This document shows, one piece after another, positions 1-7,305 of a stretch of DNA of 12,609 nucleotides. The position numbers and the translations under genes are program-made. The stretch is from G963674505 sp964575975 (lineage in GTDB: Bacteria > Desulfobacterota > Desulfobacteria > Desulfobacterales > SKZT01). The DNA lies in NCBI GenBank assembly GCA_964575975.1, contig CAZNTU010000163.1:1-12609 (forward strand), read 5' to 3'. Position 1 is the stretch's first letter, and the number at the start of each line of letters is the position of its first letter. The notes beneath the pieces are model-generated. The model saw only the letters and a list, made by a program, of their open reading frames with translations. It had not been told where the DNA came from and did not search any database.

Positions 1-107
1 AAGGGTTGCATAATTTGTGTGTAAGGATGAGCGTGAAACGTGGGAACGAGGCGGACGGGGCGGGTCGAATCTGTTAAAATTGGAATTGCCGGTCTCGAAA
101 AACAGAG

Positions 108-136
108 TTGACACATGACGAAAACCGTTTTATTTA
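108..136 (+). promoter_or_regulatory. Probable sigma70 promoter of the marR-pump operon
   Basis: A perfect -35 hexamer TTGACA (108-113) is followed after 17 nt by TATTTA (131-136), a weak -10 match. TAGAAT at 135-140 is a better -10 hexamer but would need a 21-nt spacer. The predicted start near 143 leaves a leader of about 100 nt before the regulator gene. The spacer itself holds the palindrome AAAACCGTTTT (121-131). Position and consensus are seen directly; activity is inferred. Confidence 0.55.
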
Positions 137-147
137 GAATTCCTAAA
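133..147. promoter_or_regulatory. Candidate MarR operator overlapping the -10 region
   Basis: The 15-bp pseudo-palindrome TTTAGAATTCCTAAA has arms TTTAG/CTAAA around a central AATTC, with six of seven positions symmetric. It overlaps the -10 hexamer and the expected transcription start. MarR-family dimers typically bind AT-rich palindromes of this size in the promoter of their own operon, so autorepression is a reasonable inference. Confidence 0.45.
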
Positions 148-176
148 TGTTTCTGGCGCTAAACTTTTTGTAGGCT

Positions 177-199
177 AAAAATTAAAGTATCTAATTTTT
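177..199. promoter_or_regulatory. Second AT-rich inverted repeat, candidate operator
   Basis: A perfect 8-bp inverted repeat, AAAAATTA (177-184) and TAATTTTT (192-199), is separated by 7 nt. It lies in the untranslated leader about 48 nt before the chosen ATG. It could be a second regulator site acting as a roadblock, or a weak RNA hairpin. It has no GC-rich stem, so it is not a standard terminator. Confidence 0.4.
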
Positions 200-246
200 C
201 GAAGCGCTTTGAATCGCGCAAATAAAAGTTGGTGAACAACGAACAC

Positions 247-711
247 ATGGACCAAAACGAAATGAAGTCGCTTGCCAAGTACATTTTCGACACCGGCAGG
301 CTGATTCAGGAGAACGTGCTTCGGATTCAGGCGTGCTGTCTGGCCGAGGAAGGGAGAAAAGTCGGGTTCGACGAGCTTTCCATGGCCCAGCTTCACGTGG
401 TCAAGACCGCGCGCAGGGAAGGCGAGGCGACCATCACGCGGCTGGCCGAGCTGTTGGGGGTTTCGGCGCCCTCGGCCTCCGTCATGGTGGACCGGCTCGT
501 GGAAAAGGGGATTTTGAGCCGGGAACGAAGCAAGGAGGACCGCAGAAAAGTGGTCGTGCGCGTTTCGCCCGACGCGGCAAGGGATCTGGAAAGGGTCGAA
601 AAGGCGATTTTGGAAAAATTCGAGGACATTGTATCGAAAATCGGGGCCGATACGGCCAGAAAGTGGTGCGAGGCGCTCGAAAAGGTAAAGGAGGTCATGG
701 AGGCGAAATGA
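247..711 (+). CDS. MarR-family transcriptional regulator
   Basis: This 154-residue protein has the MarR architecture: flanking helices that dimerise and a central winged helix-turn-helix at about residues 62-106. The recognition helix region reads LGVSAPSASVMVDRL, and the wing carries the family signature SKEDRRKV. It probably binds palindromes at 133-147 and 177-199 and represses its own operon until a toxic ligand releases it; that is inferred from family behaviour and position. The start is uncertain because no good Shine-Dalgarno precedes any candidate. ATG 247 is preferred, but TTG 229, GTG 232 (adding 6 or 5 residues) and ATG 262 are possible. Its stop overlaps the start of the adaptor gene (ATGA), which indicates translational coupling. 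Confidence 0.9.
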   Translation: MDQNEMKSLAKYIFDTGRLIQENVLRIQACCLAEEGRKVGFDELSMAQLHVVKTARREGEATITRLAELLGVSAPSASVMVDRLVEKGILSRERSKEDRRKVVVRVSPDAARDLERVEKAILEKFEDIVSKIGADTARKWCEALEKVKEVMEAK

Positions 712-2084
712 ATTCGTGGTTCAAGTCGAACAAGATACTGCTGCGAGTCGTGCTGTGCGCCTTGATTCTGGTTGCGGGCTTCACGGGAATGATGGCTTTG
801 GCGAATCTGAAGAAGCCGCCCGCCGAGGTCCGGCTCGAGGAACGTCCGATTCGTGTCGAGACGCTATCCGCGACGCTTTCGGACGTTCCCGTGTCGATCA
901 CCGGGTACGGCGAGGTCCGCTCCCTGGACGTGGTGCCGATCTCTCCGGAGGTTTCCGGAAGAATCGTGCGGATACATTCAAAACTCGAGGTCGGGGAAGT
1001 CGTTCTCTCGGGGGAGCTTCTTTTCGAGATCGACAAGACCGACTACGAAGCCGCGTTCCAGGAGGGGAAATCCGCAGTCGACCGCTGGAAACAATCCGTT
1101 CGCATACTGGAAAGAAGATACGCCCTCGACGGGGAGCGGCTGAAGACGCTCGTGCGGAACAGGGACCTCGCGAAACAGGAATTCGAAAGGCTGGAGACGC
1201 TTTTCGCGCTGGACAGCGTGGGGGCGAGATCCAACGTCGACGACGCCGAACGAGCCTACAATCTCGCCGCAGACCAGGCGGACCAGATGGCCCAGGCCGT
1301 GGAGCTTTACCCGATGCAGATCGGGGAAGCCAAAAGCAGCCTTTCTTCCGCCCTGGCCGGGCTTTCCGTGGCCGAGGCGAACCTGAAGCGATGCATGGTT
1401 TACGCGCCGTTCAAAGGACGACTCAAGCAGGTTTCCGTGAAGCCGGGGCAGTACGTGGCGCCGGGAAACCCCATCGTCACGCTGGCCGATGATTCCGTCT
1501 TGGAAATCCACGTCCCCATCGACAGCCGAGACGCCCGCGATTGGCTGAAATTCGACCCCGGCCGCGCCCTGGAGGGTGCCGCTTGGTTTTCGGGCCTGGA
1601 AAAAGTCGAATGCGAAATCGGGTGGACCGAGGATGCGGCGGGCCACAAATGGACCGGCGTTCTGCATCGCGTGGTCAGGTTCGACGCCAATACGCGCATG
1701 CTGCACTTGGCAGTCCGCGTGGAGGCGTCCAAGGCGATTTCCAACGGCGACAACGCCCTTCCTTTGGTGGAGGGCATGTTCTGCTCGGTCGCCATTCCGG
1801 GAAAAACCCTGAAAAACGTGTTCGAAGTTCCTCGCTGGGCGGTGAGTTTCGAAAATACGATCTACGTGTCGGAAAACAACCGTTTGAAAACAGTCCCCGT
1901 GACGGTCGCCCGAACCCAAGGGGAAACCGCGCTGGTATCTTCCGGAATTAAGCCGGGAGACCTGGTGGTAACCACCCGGCTGACCAACCCCTTGGAGAAC
2001 AGCCTGCTCGAAATCGCCCCCGCCTACCAGTCAGACAAGTCCGGCAGGTCCGACTTGCCGAACGACAAGGAGGCTCCAATATGA
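708..2084 (+). CDS. RND efflux periplasmic adaptor (membrane fusion protein)
   Basis: This 458-residue adaptor links an RND permease to the outer-membrane channel. It has a single N-terminal membrane anchor (about residues 9-32) and no lipobox, so it is membrane-spanning rather than lipid-anchored. The split lipoyl domain is visible as SGRIVRIHSKLEVGEVV (83-99) and its partner APFKGRLKQVSVKPGQYV (233-250). Between them, residues 110-225 form a charged helical hairpin that would contact the channel. A beta-barrel follows (about 262-365), then a membrane-proximal domain to about 440. The start at 708 is set by GGAGG at 699-703 and the ATGA overlap with the regulator; the frame is open further upstream but that stretch is a shadow of marR. 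It ends in an ATGA overlap with the permease gene. Confidence 0.93.
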   Translation: MNSWFKSNKILLRVVLCALILVAGFTGMMALANLKKPPAEVRLEERPIRVETLSATLSDVPVSITGYGEVRSLDVVPISPEVSGRIVRIHSKLEVGEVVLSGELLFEIDKTDYEAAFQEGKSAVDRWKQSVRILERRYALDGERLKTLVRNRDLAKQEFERLETLFALDSVGARSNVDDAERAYNLAADQADQMAQAVELYPMQIGEAKSSLSSALAGLSVAEANLKRCMVYAPFKGRLKQVSVKPGQYVAPGNPIVTLADDSVLEIHVPIDSRDARDWLKFDPGRALEGAAWFSGLEKVECEIGWTEDAAGHKWTGVLHRVVRFDANTRMLHLAVRVEASKAISNGDNALPLVEGMFCSVAIPGKTLKNVFEVPRWAVSFENTIYVSENNRLKTVPVTVARTQGETALVSSGIKPGDLVVTTRLTNPLENSLLEIAPAYQSDKSGRSDLPNDKEAPI

Positions 2085-5000
2085 GAGCCATCATGACCGC
2101 CTTCGCGAAAAACAAGGTCTTCGCCAATATCGTGCTGCTGCTCGTGTTTCTAGGCGGCGGCATCGCGGCCAAGTCCATGATCCGGGAAAATTTCCCGGAG
2201 TTCTCCCTCGACATGATCACCGTCAGCGTCGCCTATCCCGGAGCCGACCCGGAGGAGGTGGAGGAAGGCATCAGCAGAAAAATCGAGGAAGCCATCGAGG
2301 GACTCGAGGGAATCAAGCTGTATACGACCAATTCGTCGGAGAACCTGTCGTACGCGCTAATTGAAGTCCGCGAAGACTACGACGCAGACAAGGTTCTGGA
2401 CCGGGTCAGAAACAAAGTGGATTCCATCTCCACTTTCCCGGTGGACGCCGAAAAGCCGGTTATCACGGAACTGACCCTCAAAGACCCCGTGGTTCTTCTA
2501 TATCTTTCCGGCAACATGAGCGAAAAACTTCTCAAGGAATGGGCCGAGTCCTTGAAGGACGAAATCCAGCAGATCCCGGCCATATCCCAGGTGGAAACCT
2601 TCGGGGCCAGGGACTACGAAATCGGGATCGAGATTTCCGAAGAACGCTTGCGGGAGTACGGCCTGACGTTCAAGCAGGTGTCGGACGCGGTTCGGCAAAG
2701 CAACTTGAACTTGGCCGGCGGAACGATCCGGACGCGCGGGGAGGAAATCCGCGTGCGGACCATGGGAAGAAAATACACTGGGGCCGAACTCGCCTCCATC
2801 GTAGTCAGCGCAACCCCCCAGGGAGACGTAATCACGCTGGACCGCGTGGCGCAAATCCGCGACGGGTTCGTCGAGGACCCCATGCGCGCGGAGGTCAACG
2901 GAGAGCGGTCGGTCCTGCTGATCGTCAGCAAGACCCCCGAGGAGGACGCCCTGGCCATCGCGAAGGCCACGAACGAGTTCGTAAAGGAAAAGCAGGGACG
3001 GCTCCCGGCCGGGGCCAACTTGAAAATCCTTTACGACAACACGGACATGCTCCGGGACCGCATAAACCTTCTCGTGAAGAACGGGGCGATCGGACTTTGC
3101 CTCGTGTTCGCCCTCTTGTGGCTGTTTCTGGACATCCGTCTTTCGTTCTGGGCCGGAATGGGCATCCCGGTGTCCGTGGCGGGAGCGCTTGCAATACTAT
3201 GGGGACTGGGCGAGACCATCAACATGGTCTCCCTGTTCGGCCTGATCATGGTGCTGGGAGTCATCGTCGACGACGCCATCGTGGTGGGCGAATCGATCTA
3301 CGTCAAGAGGCAATTGGGCGCGCCGCCCCTCAAGGCCGCGGTCGACGGCGTTTGCGAGGTGGGCCTCCCGGTCTTCGCGGCGGTGGTCACGACCGTAGTC
3401 GCTTTCGTTCCCCTCGCCTACGTCGGCGGAATCATGGGAAAATTCATCGCTATTCTCCCAACCGTCGTCATCGCTTGCTTGCTCATCTCGCTGGTGGAAT
3501 GCCTGATTTTGCTTCCGGCCCATTTGAGCGAGCTTCCCGACCCGAACGCGAACAAGAACAAGCAAAGCGTTTTCCACAAGGCCGGGGAGACGGTCCATAG
3601 GCGGGTCAAGAAAGCCATGGATTGGTTCGTCGAAAAGCTTTACGTTCCATTCCTGAAAAAGACGCTCCAGTGGCGGTACGTGGCGTTCAGCACGGCCGTC
3701 GCGTTGCTGTTTTCAACGGTCGGGCTTGTCATGGGCGGTCTTTTGAAATTCGAGGTCTTTCCCGAAGTGGACGGGTTCGTCGTCAACGCCAACGTGGAGT
3801 TTCCCAGCGGCACTCCCCAGGAAGTCACCGAACGGGCGGTGGAGCAAATCGACCAGGCGCTGCTGAGGGTGGCGGAACGTACCAGGACTCTTTCCGGGGA
3901 ACCGCTCCTGGAGAACCGTCTTTCCTTTCTAGGCATGACTTTCGGCGAGATTCCGGAGTACGGCCCCAACGTGGGAGGGGTCCAGGCGATCCTGCTGGAT
4001 TCCGAAAGAAGGGGCGTGCATTCCAAGGACATCATGGCCGAACTGGAAAGCGAGATAGGGCCGATTCCCGGCGTAAAATCGCTTGCCATCGAGGGCATGC
4101 AGCACGGTCCTCCGGGCGCCCCCATCGAGGTGTGGCTGCAAGGGCACGACATGCGCAAGATTCTCTCGGCAGCCGACGATCTCATGGAGCGTCTGAGGAA
4201 ATTCGACGGCGTATATCAGGTGCGGTCCGATTTTTCTCCGGGAAAGAACGAGCTGAGATTTTCGTTGAAACCCGAAGCCAGAGCGCTCGGCCTGACCGTG
4301 GAGGACCTGGCGCGCCAAGTCTACGCCGGGTATTACGGCGAGGAGGCGGTCCGTCTGCAAAGGGGCCGGGACGACATCCGAGTTCGTGTGAGATACAGCG
4401 AGGACGAAAGAAAAAGTCTCTCCGACCTGGAGCGGGTGCGGGTCAGAACACCGCAAGGACACGAAGTGCCATTGTTTTCCGTCGCCGATTGCAGCTTCGC
4501 GCCGGGATATTCGACCATTACCCGCACGGACGGAATGCGCAGGGTGGCGGTCAGCGCCAACGTAAACACCAACAAGGCGAACGCCAACGAGATCTTCGCG
4601 GAGTTGAAAGGCGGCTTTTTTCAGGAATTGGAGCGTAGGAACGACGGCATTCACGTGGCGCTCCAGGGCGAGCAGAAGAAAATGAGGGAATCCTTCGAAA
4701 GCCTGTTCGTGGGTTTTCCGCTCGCGCTGCTGGGCATTTTCATCATCATAGCCGCCATTTTCCGGTCCTACGCGCAGCCTTTCGTGATCATGTTCGTCGT
4801 CCCGTTCGGAATCATCGGGGGAATCATAGGGCATCTGTTGCTGGGGTTCGAGCTTTCGATCATGAGCGTGTTCGGTTTCGTGGCGCTCTCGGGCGTGGTG
4901 GTGAACGACGCCATCGTGCTGATCGAGAGAATCAACGAGAATCTCGCGGAGGGGATGTCGTTTTTCGACGCCATCGTAAACGGCGGCATCAGAAGATTCC

Positions 5001-5323
5001 GGGCGATCATGCTCACCACGTTGAGCACGGTGGGAGGTTTGACGCCCTTGATCATGGAAACCAATTTCCAGGCCAGGTTTCTGATCCCCATGGCCTTGTC
5101 GCTCGCAGCAGGCGTGGCTTTCGCCACGGTTCTGACCCTGGTGCTGATTCCTTGCCTGCTGGCGATACTGAACGATTTGCGCATGGTCGCGGCGAGGATG
5201 CAAACCGGCCGGTGGCTCGGCAGGGAGGAAGTGGAGCCGTCCAGCAGGAGGTACGACGATTCGGATTGGGAGGACGAGCGGATGGAGGGGAAGATTTCGG
5301 TTGCGGGGGGTGGGAGGTATTAG
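2081..5323 (+). CDS. RND efflux permease, AcrB-like (HAE type)
   Basis: This 1080-residue proton-driven pump is of normal length for the family. TM1 is at about residues 13-30, a first periplasmic region at about 35-330, a TM2-6 block at 334-480, TM7 at about 533-552, a second periplasmic region to about 872, and TM8-12 at about 876-1030. TM4 carries the paired proton-relay aspartates in GVIVDDAIVVGE (D397, D398). In TM10 the motif is SGVVVNDAIVLIER, so the lysine used by E. coli AcrB at this point is replaced by N942 followed by D943. AAGGAGG at 2067-2073 lies 7 nt before the ATG, and the start overlaps the adaptor stop. The cytoplasmic tail after about 1040 is acidic then glycine-rich, and its TAG stop falls within the heptamer array. 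Substrates are probably hydrophobic toxic compounds given the MarR link; the exact substrate cannot be read. Confidence 0.95.
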   Translation: MRAIMTAFAKNKVFANIVLLLVFLGGGIAAKSMIRENFPEFSLDMITVSVAYPGADPEEVEEGISRKIEEAIEGLEGIKLYTTNSSENLSYALIEVREDYDADKVLDRVRNKVDSISTFPVDAEKPVITELTLKDPVVLLYLSGNMSEKLLKEWAESLKDEIQQIPAISQVETFGARDYEIGIEISEERLREYGLTFKQVSDAVRQSNLNLAGGTIRTRGEEIRVRTMGRKYTGAELASIVVSATPQGDVITLDRVAQIRDGFVEDPMRAEVNGERSVLLIVSKTPEEDALAIAKATNEFVKEKQGRLPAGANLKILYDNTDMLRDRINLLVKNGAIGLCLVFALLWLFLDIRLSFWAGMGIPVSVAGALAILWGLGETINMVSLFGLIMVLGVIVDDAIVVGESIYVKRQLGAPPLKAAVDGVCEVGLPVFAAVVTTVVAFVPLAYVGGIMGKFIAILPTVVIACLLISLVECLILLPAHLSELPDPNANKNKQSVFHKAGETVHRRVKKAMDWFVEKLYVPFLKKTLQWRYVAFSTAVALLFSTVGLVMGGLLKFEVFPEVDGFVVNANVEFPSGTPQEVTERAVEQIDQALLRVAERTRTLSGEPLLENRLSFLGMTFGEIPEYGPNVGGVQAILLDSERRGVHSKDIMAELESEIGPIPGVKSLAIEGMQHGPPGAPIEVWLQGHDMRKILSAADDLMERLRKFDGVYQVRSDFSPGKNELRFSLKPEARALGLTVEDLARQVYAGYYGEEAVRLQRGRDDIRVRVRYSEDERKSLSDLERVRVRTPQGHEVPLFSVADCSFAPGYSTITRTDGMRRVAVSANVNTNKANANEIFAELKGGFFQELERRNDGIHVALQGEQKKMRESFESLFVGFPLALLGIFIIIAAIFRSYAQPFVIMFVVPFGIIGGIIGHLLLGFELSIMSVFGFVALSGVVVNDAIVLIERINENLAEGMSFFDAIVNGGIRRFRAIMLTTLSTVGGLTPLIMETNFQARFLIPMALSLAAGVAFATVLTLVLIPCLLAILNDLRMVAARMQTGRWLGREEVEPSSRRYDDSDWEDERMEGKISVAGGGRY

Positions 5324-5377
5324 TTATTAGTTATTGGTTATTAGTTATTGGTTATTGGTTATTGGTTATTGGTTATT
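5318..5377 (+). repeat. Heptanucleotide tandem array (TATTRGT)
   Basis: Eight complete copies of TATTAGT or TATTGGT, plus TATT, run without interruption. Position five alternates A/G in the first four copies and is G in the last four. The first copy overlaps the end of the permease gene and supplies its TAG stop. The array ends exactly where the palindromic element at 5378 begins. Short tandem heptamers in intergenic DNA are known from several bacteria, such as the STRR sequences of cyanobacteria; no function is established here. Confidence 0.95.
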
Positions 5378-5405
5378 TTGACATTGTAAACTTAACGGGT
5401 AGCAT
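5378..5405 (+). promoter_or_regulatory. Possible promoter inside element A reading toward the channel gene
   Basis: TTGACA (5378-5383) is a perfect -35 hexamer, and TAGCAT (5400-5405) follows after 16 nt with four of six -10 bases. It would transcribe through element A toward the TolC-type gene. No other convincing promoter was seen between the permease and the channel gene. The transcript would have to pass the 5441-5468 hairpin. Confidence 0.25.
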
Positions 5406-5528
5406 GCCGAATTTATCGACCCGTGCGGTCGGAGGGCGGTGCAATTCCCCCCTTGAGGGGGGAATTGCGACCCGACCGCGCAAGGTCGAAATATTTCAAT
5501 TGGTTGCGGCTTATGTTTACGATGTCAA
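5378..5528. mobile_element. 151-bp palindromic MITE-like element (element A)
   Basis: Terminal inverted repeats at 5378-5395 and 5511-5528 match at 16 of 18 positions and both begin TTGACAT. Inside, 5415-5432 pairs imperfectly with 5472-5490 (TCGACC..GCGGTCGG type arms). The centre is a perfect 12-bp stem, GCAATTCCCCCC (5441-5452) and GGGGGGAATTGC (5457-5468), with a TTGA loop. There is no coding potential. The size, the inverted ends and the position inside a simple repeat suit a non-autonomous mobile element or a REP/BIME-like structure. No clear target-site duplication was found, so the mobile interpretation is inference. Confidence 0.65.
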
Positions 5529-5565
5529 GTTAATTCGTTATTGGTTAATTCGTTATTGGTTATTG
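5529..5565 (+). repeat. Second heptamer-type repeat tract
   Basis: A 15-bp unit GTTAATTCGTTATTG occurs twice back to back (5529-5543 and 5544-5558), followed by one GTTATTG (5559-5565). GTTATTG is a rotation of the heptamer in the array at 5318-5377 and runs in the same direction. Element A is therefore bracketed by related simple repeat, as if inserted into, or grown within, one longer tract. A G-rich stretch (5565-5583, three runs of four or five G) follows. Confidence 0.9.
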
Positions 5566-5579
5566 GGGTTGGGGGTTGT

Positions 5580-5764
5580 GGGGCGATGAAAATGTCGGTT
5601 TTCCGGCACTGGAATTTCCTCCCGGTTTTGTTCCTTTCCAGGCATGCAAGCCTTGCCTTGTTTCCCTAGGCGGTCCCGGCGGACGAGGAAATGGAAAACC
5701 GAACATTCGGAACGAATTTCGGATGGAAAACCTTCTCTTCGAAAATGATGATTTTCACCGCCCC
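5580..5764. repeat. 185-bp inverted-repeat element (element B)
   Basis: The ends GGGGCGATGAAAAT (5580-5593) and ATTTTCACCGCCCC (5751-5764) are inverted copies matching at 13 of 14 positions. Subterminal arms also pair: 5591-5604 with 5693-5707 (one extra base on the right) and ATTTCCTC 5614-5621 with GAGGAAAT 5685-5692. Small hairpins occur at 5705-5717 (ATTCG/CGAAT) and 5741-5756 (GAAAAT/ATTTTC). The element ends 44 nt before the channel gene start. No credible ORF lies within it. It may be another miniature element; no target duplication is convincing. Confidence 0.55.
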
Positions 5765-5808
5765 TGGTGTCGGGCGTCGGACAAAAAGTTACTGCAAATG
5801 GAGCGAGC

Positions 5809-7305
5809 ATGGAAAAATTTGGCAGGTCTCGACTTGTATGCGCGTGTTTTGCGATGAGTGCTTTAATAGGGATTTCCGGGGTTTCCGCGACGTGGTCGCC
5901 GGCATGTCTTTTTCAGGCCGGGGTTTCGTTCGCCGCGGATGCCGTATCGACAGAAGAAACGGAAATTTTGGATCTTGAAACCGCCCAGGCGACGGCGCTG
6001 GAGCAAAATCCCTCCGTAGAGGCGGCGGCGCAGCGGGTGCGGCAGGCGAAGGAACGCATCGACCAAGCCAAGGCTTTCTACTGGCCTTGGCTGGACGCCT
6101 CCGCGTCCGTGTCCCGGGTCGAGCTGTCGAACAACGCCAAGGGAAACGCGTCGGCTCTGTCTTCCGCCTTTCCCGGCGCCCGGCTGGATACGGACAGTCC
6201 CGAGGACTACTACAACGCCGATTTGACCGCATCCTGGATAATCTTCGACGGATTCGAAAGAAAATTCAACACTGCGGCCACCATCTACGGGTACCAGGAA
6301 ACGAAAGCCTCCCGCAGGGAAGTCCAAAGGCTTCTGCTCTCGGCGGTCTCCCAGGCTTATTACAGCGCGCTGCTGGCCAGGGAGAACATTCGCATCGCCG
6401 AGGCGGACCAAGTGTTCAACCGAAAACAGCTGAAGGACGCGCAGGCGCGCCTTCGGGTCGGGACAGGGTCTTTGAGCGACGTTCTCAATTTCGAGGTTCA
6501 GATCAACACGGCGAAATCCAACCTGATCGCCGCCAAAAGGTCGTACCAGGTCGCGCTGTACGGGTTGGCATCGCTCATGGGCGTGTCCGACGCACGTTTC
6601 GAAACGGATTTGCAGCTTGCGCCCCTCGACGATGAAACTCCGGCGGAAATGGACGCTCCTCCTGCCGAACCGCTGATCGACATTTCGCAAAAATTCCGTC
6701 CGGATCTGATCGGAGCCGAGTACGCCGTCTTGCGCTCCAACGGCCGGATCGGCGTCGAGAAATCGAACTTCTACCCTACCCTGGCGCTCACCGGCGTGCT
6801 GGACGGCGAACGGAAAAACAGCGGCAGGCTCGAGGCCGACGATTTCGGCAATACCGTGGCGCTGAGTCTTTCCTACGATATCTTTTCGGGCGGGCTGTAT
6901 CGCGCGAGGCTGAACGAGGCCCGTTACGCCAAAATGGAGGCCGAAAAGAATTTCGAGGAGACGCTGATCGCGGTCAAGGCTGAGGTAAGAGAAGCTGCGG
7001 CCAACCTTTCCTCGGCCCAGGAACAGCTGGTCCTGCAAAGGTCCAACGCCTCGCTGGTCAGAAAAAACCGGGATCTGGTGGAAAAGGAGTACGCGGCGGG
7101 CCAAACTTCGCTCGTCAGGTTGAACGAAGCTCAGCGCGACCTTGTCGGGGCCGAGGCCAGACTCGCCCTCGCCCTTGTCTCCCTGAGGCAGGCGTGGCAG
7201 GAGGTCAAGGCCGCAACCGGCGAAATCCTGGCTTCCTTCGTGGATATGGACGTGCAACGGGCGGAATCTCGCTCCTTGGAAACGGACGGTCGAGGAAAAA
7301 ATTGA
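5809..7305 (+). CDS. TolC-family outer-membrane efflux protein
   Basis: This 498-residue protein should form the trimeric outer-membrane channel of the pump encoded upstream. A secretory signal with a hydrophobic core (about residues 8-27) is followed by a second apolar stretch; cleavage may fall after GVSA (27) or after FAADA (45). Two outer-membrane efflux repeats follow. The first runs from TEILDLETAQATALEQNPSV (51-70) to about 258. The second runs from about 289 (RPDLIGAEYAVLRS..FYPTLALTG) to 470, ending in a long alpha-hairpin. ATG 5809 is chosen because GGAG lies at 5800-5803; GTG 5767 is in frame, but most of the extra codons are not signal-like. In related operons this gene sits close to the permease gene; here a repeat island separates them. 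Its TGA stop lies at the edge of the palindrome at 7302-7375. Confidence 0.9.
   Translation: MEKFGRSRLVCACFAMSALIGISGVSATWSPACLFQAGVSFAADAVSTEETEILDLETAQATALEQNPSVEAAAQRVRQAKERIDQAKAFYWPWLDASASVSRVELSNNAKGNASALSSAFPGARLDTDSPEDYYNADLTASWIIFDGFERKFNTAATIYGYQETKASRREVQRLLLSAVSQAYYSALLARENIRIAEADQVFNRKQLKDAQARLRVGTGSLSDVLNFEVQINTAKSNLIAAKRSYQVALYGLASLMGVSDARFETDLQLAPLDDETPAEMDAPPAEPLIDISQKFRPDLIGAEYAVLRSNGRIGVEKSNFYPTLALTGVLDGERKNSGRLEADDFGNTVALSLSYDIFSGGLYRARLNEARYAKMEAEKNFEETLIAVKAEVREAAANLSSAQEQLVLQRSNASLVRKNRDLVEKEYAAGQTSLVRLNEAQRDLVGAEARLALALVSLRQAWQEVKAATGEILASFVDMDVQRAESRSLETDGRGKN

Noticed and set aside
333..707. Upstream in-frame extension of the adaptor gene (125 extra residues)
   Set aside because: It overlaps marR in another frame, is arginine/glycine-rich without motif, and a ribosome site with ATGA coupling points to 708.
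978..1919. Long open frame on the minus strand
   Set aside because: It lies opposite the clearly recognised adaptor gene and has no motifs; it arises from GC-rich codon bias.
3929..5203. 424-codon minus-strand open frame
   Set aside because: Histidine/glutamine/arginine-rich shadow of the permease gene without ribosome site or family resemblance.
5318..5565. CRISPR array
   Set aside because: The units are 7 or 15 bp and contiguous with no unique spacers.
5152..5589. Open frame with repeated LLVIGYW segments resembling a membrane protein
   Set aside because: The repeat is simply the heptamer array translated (three heptamers equal seven codons), and the frame overlaps the permease 3' end and element A.
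5553..5810. Minus-strand 85-codon frame across element B
   Set aside because: It follows the inverted-repeat element and has no recognisable content or ribosome site.
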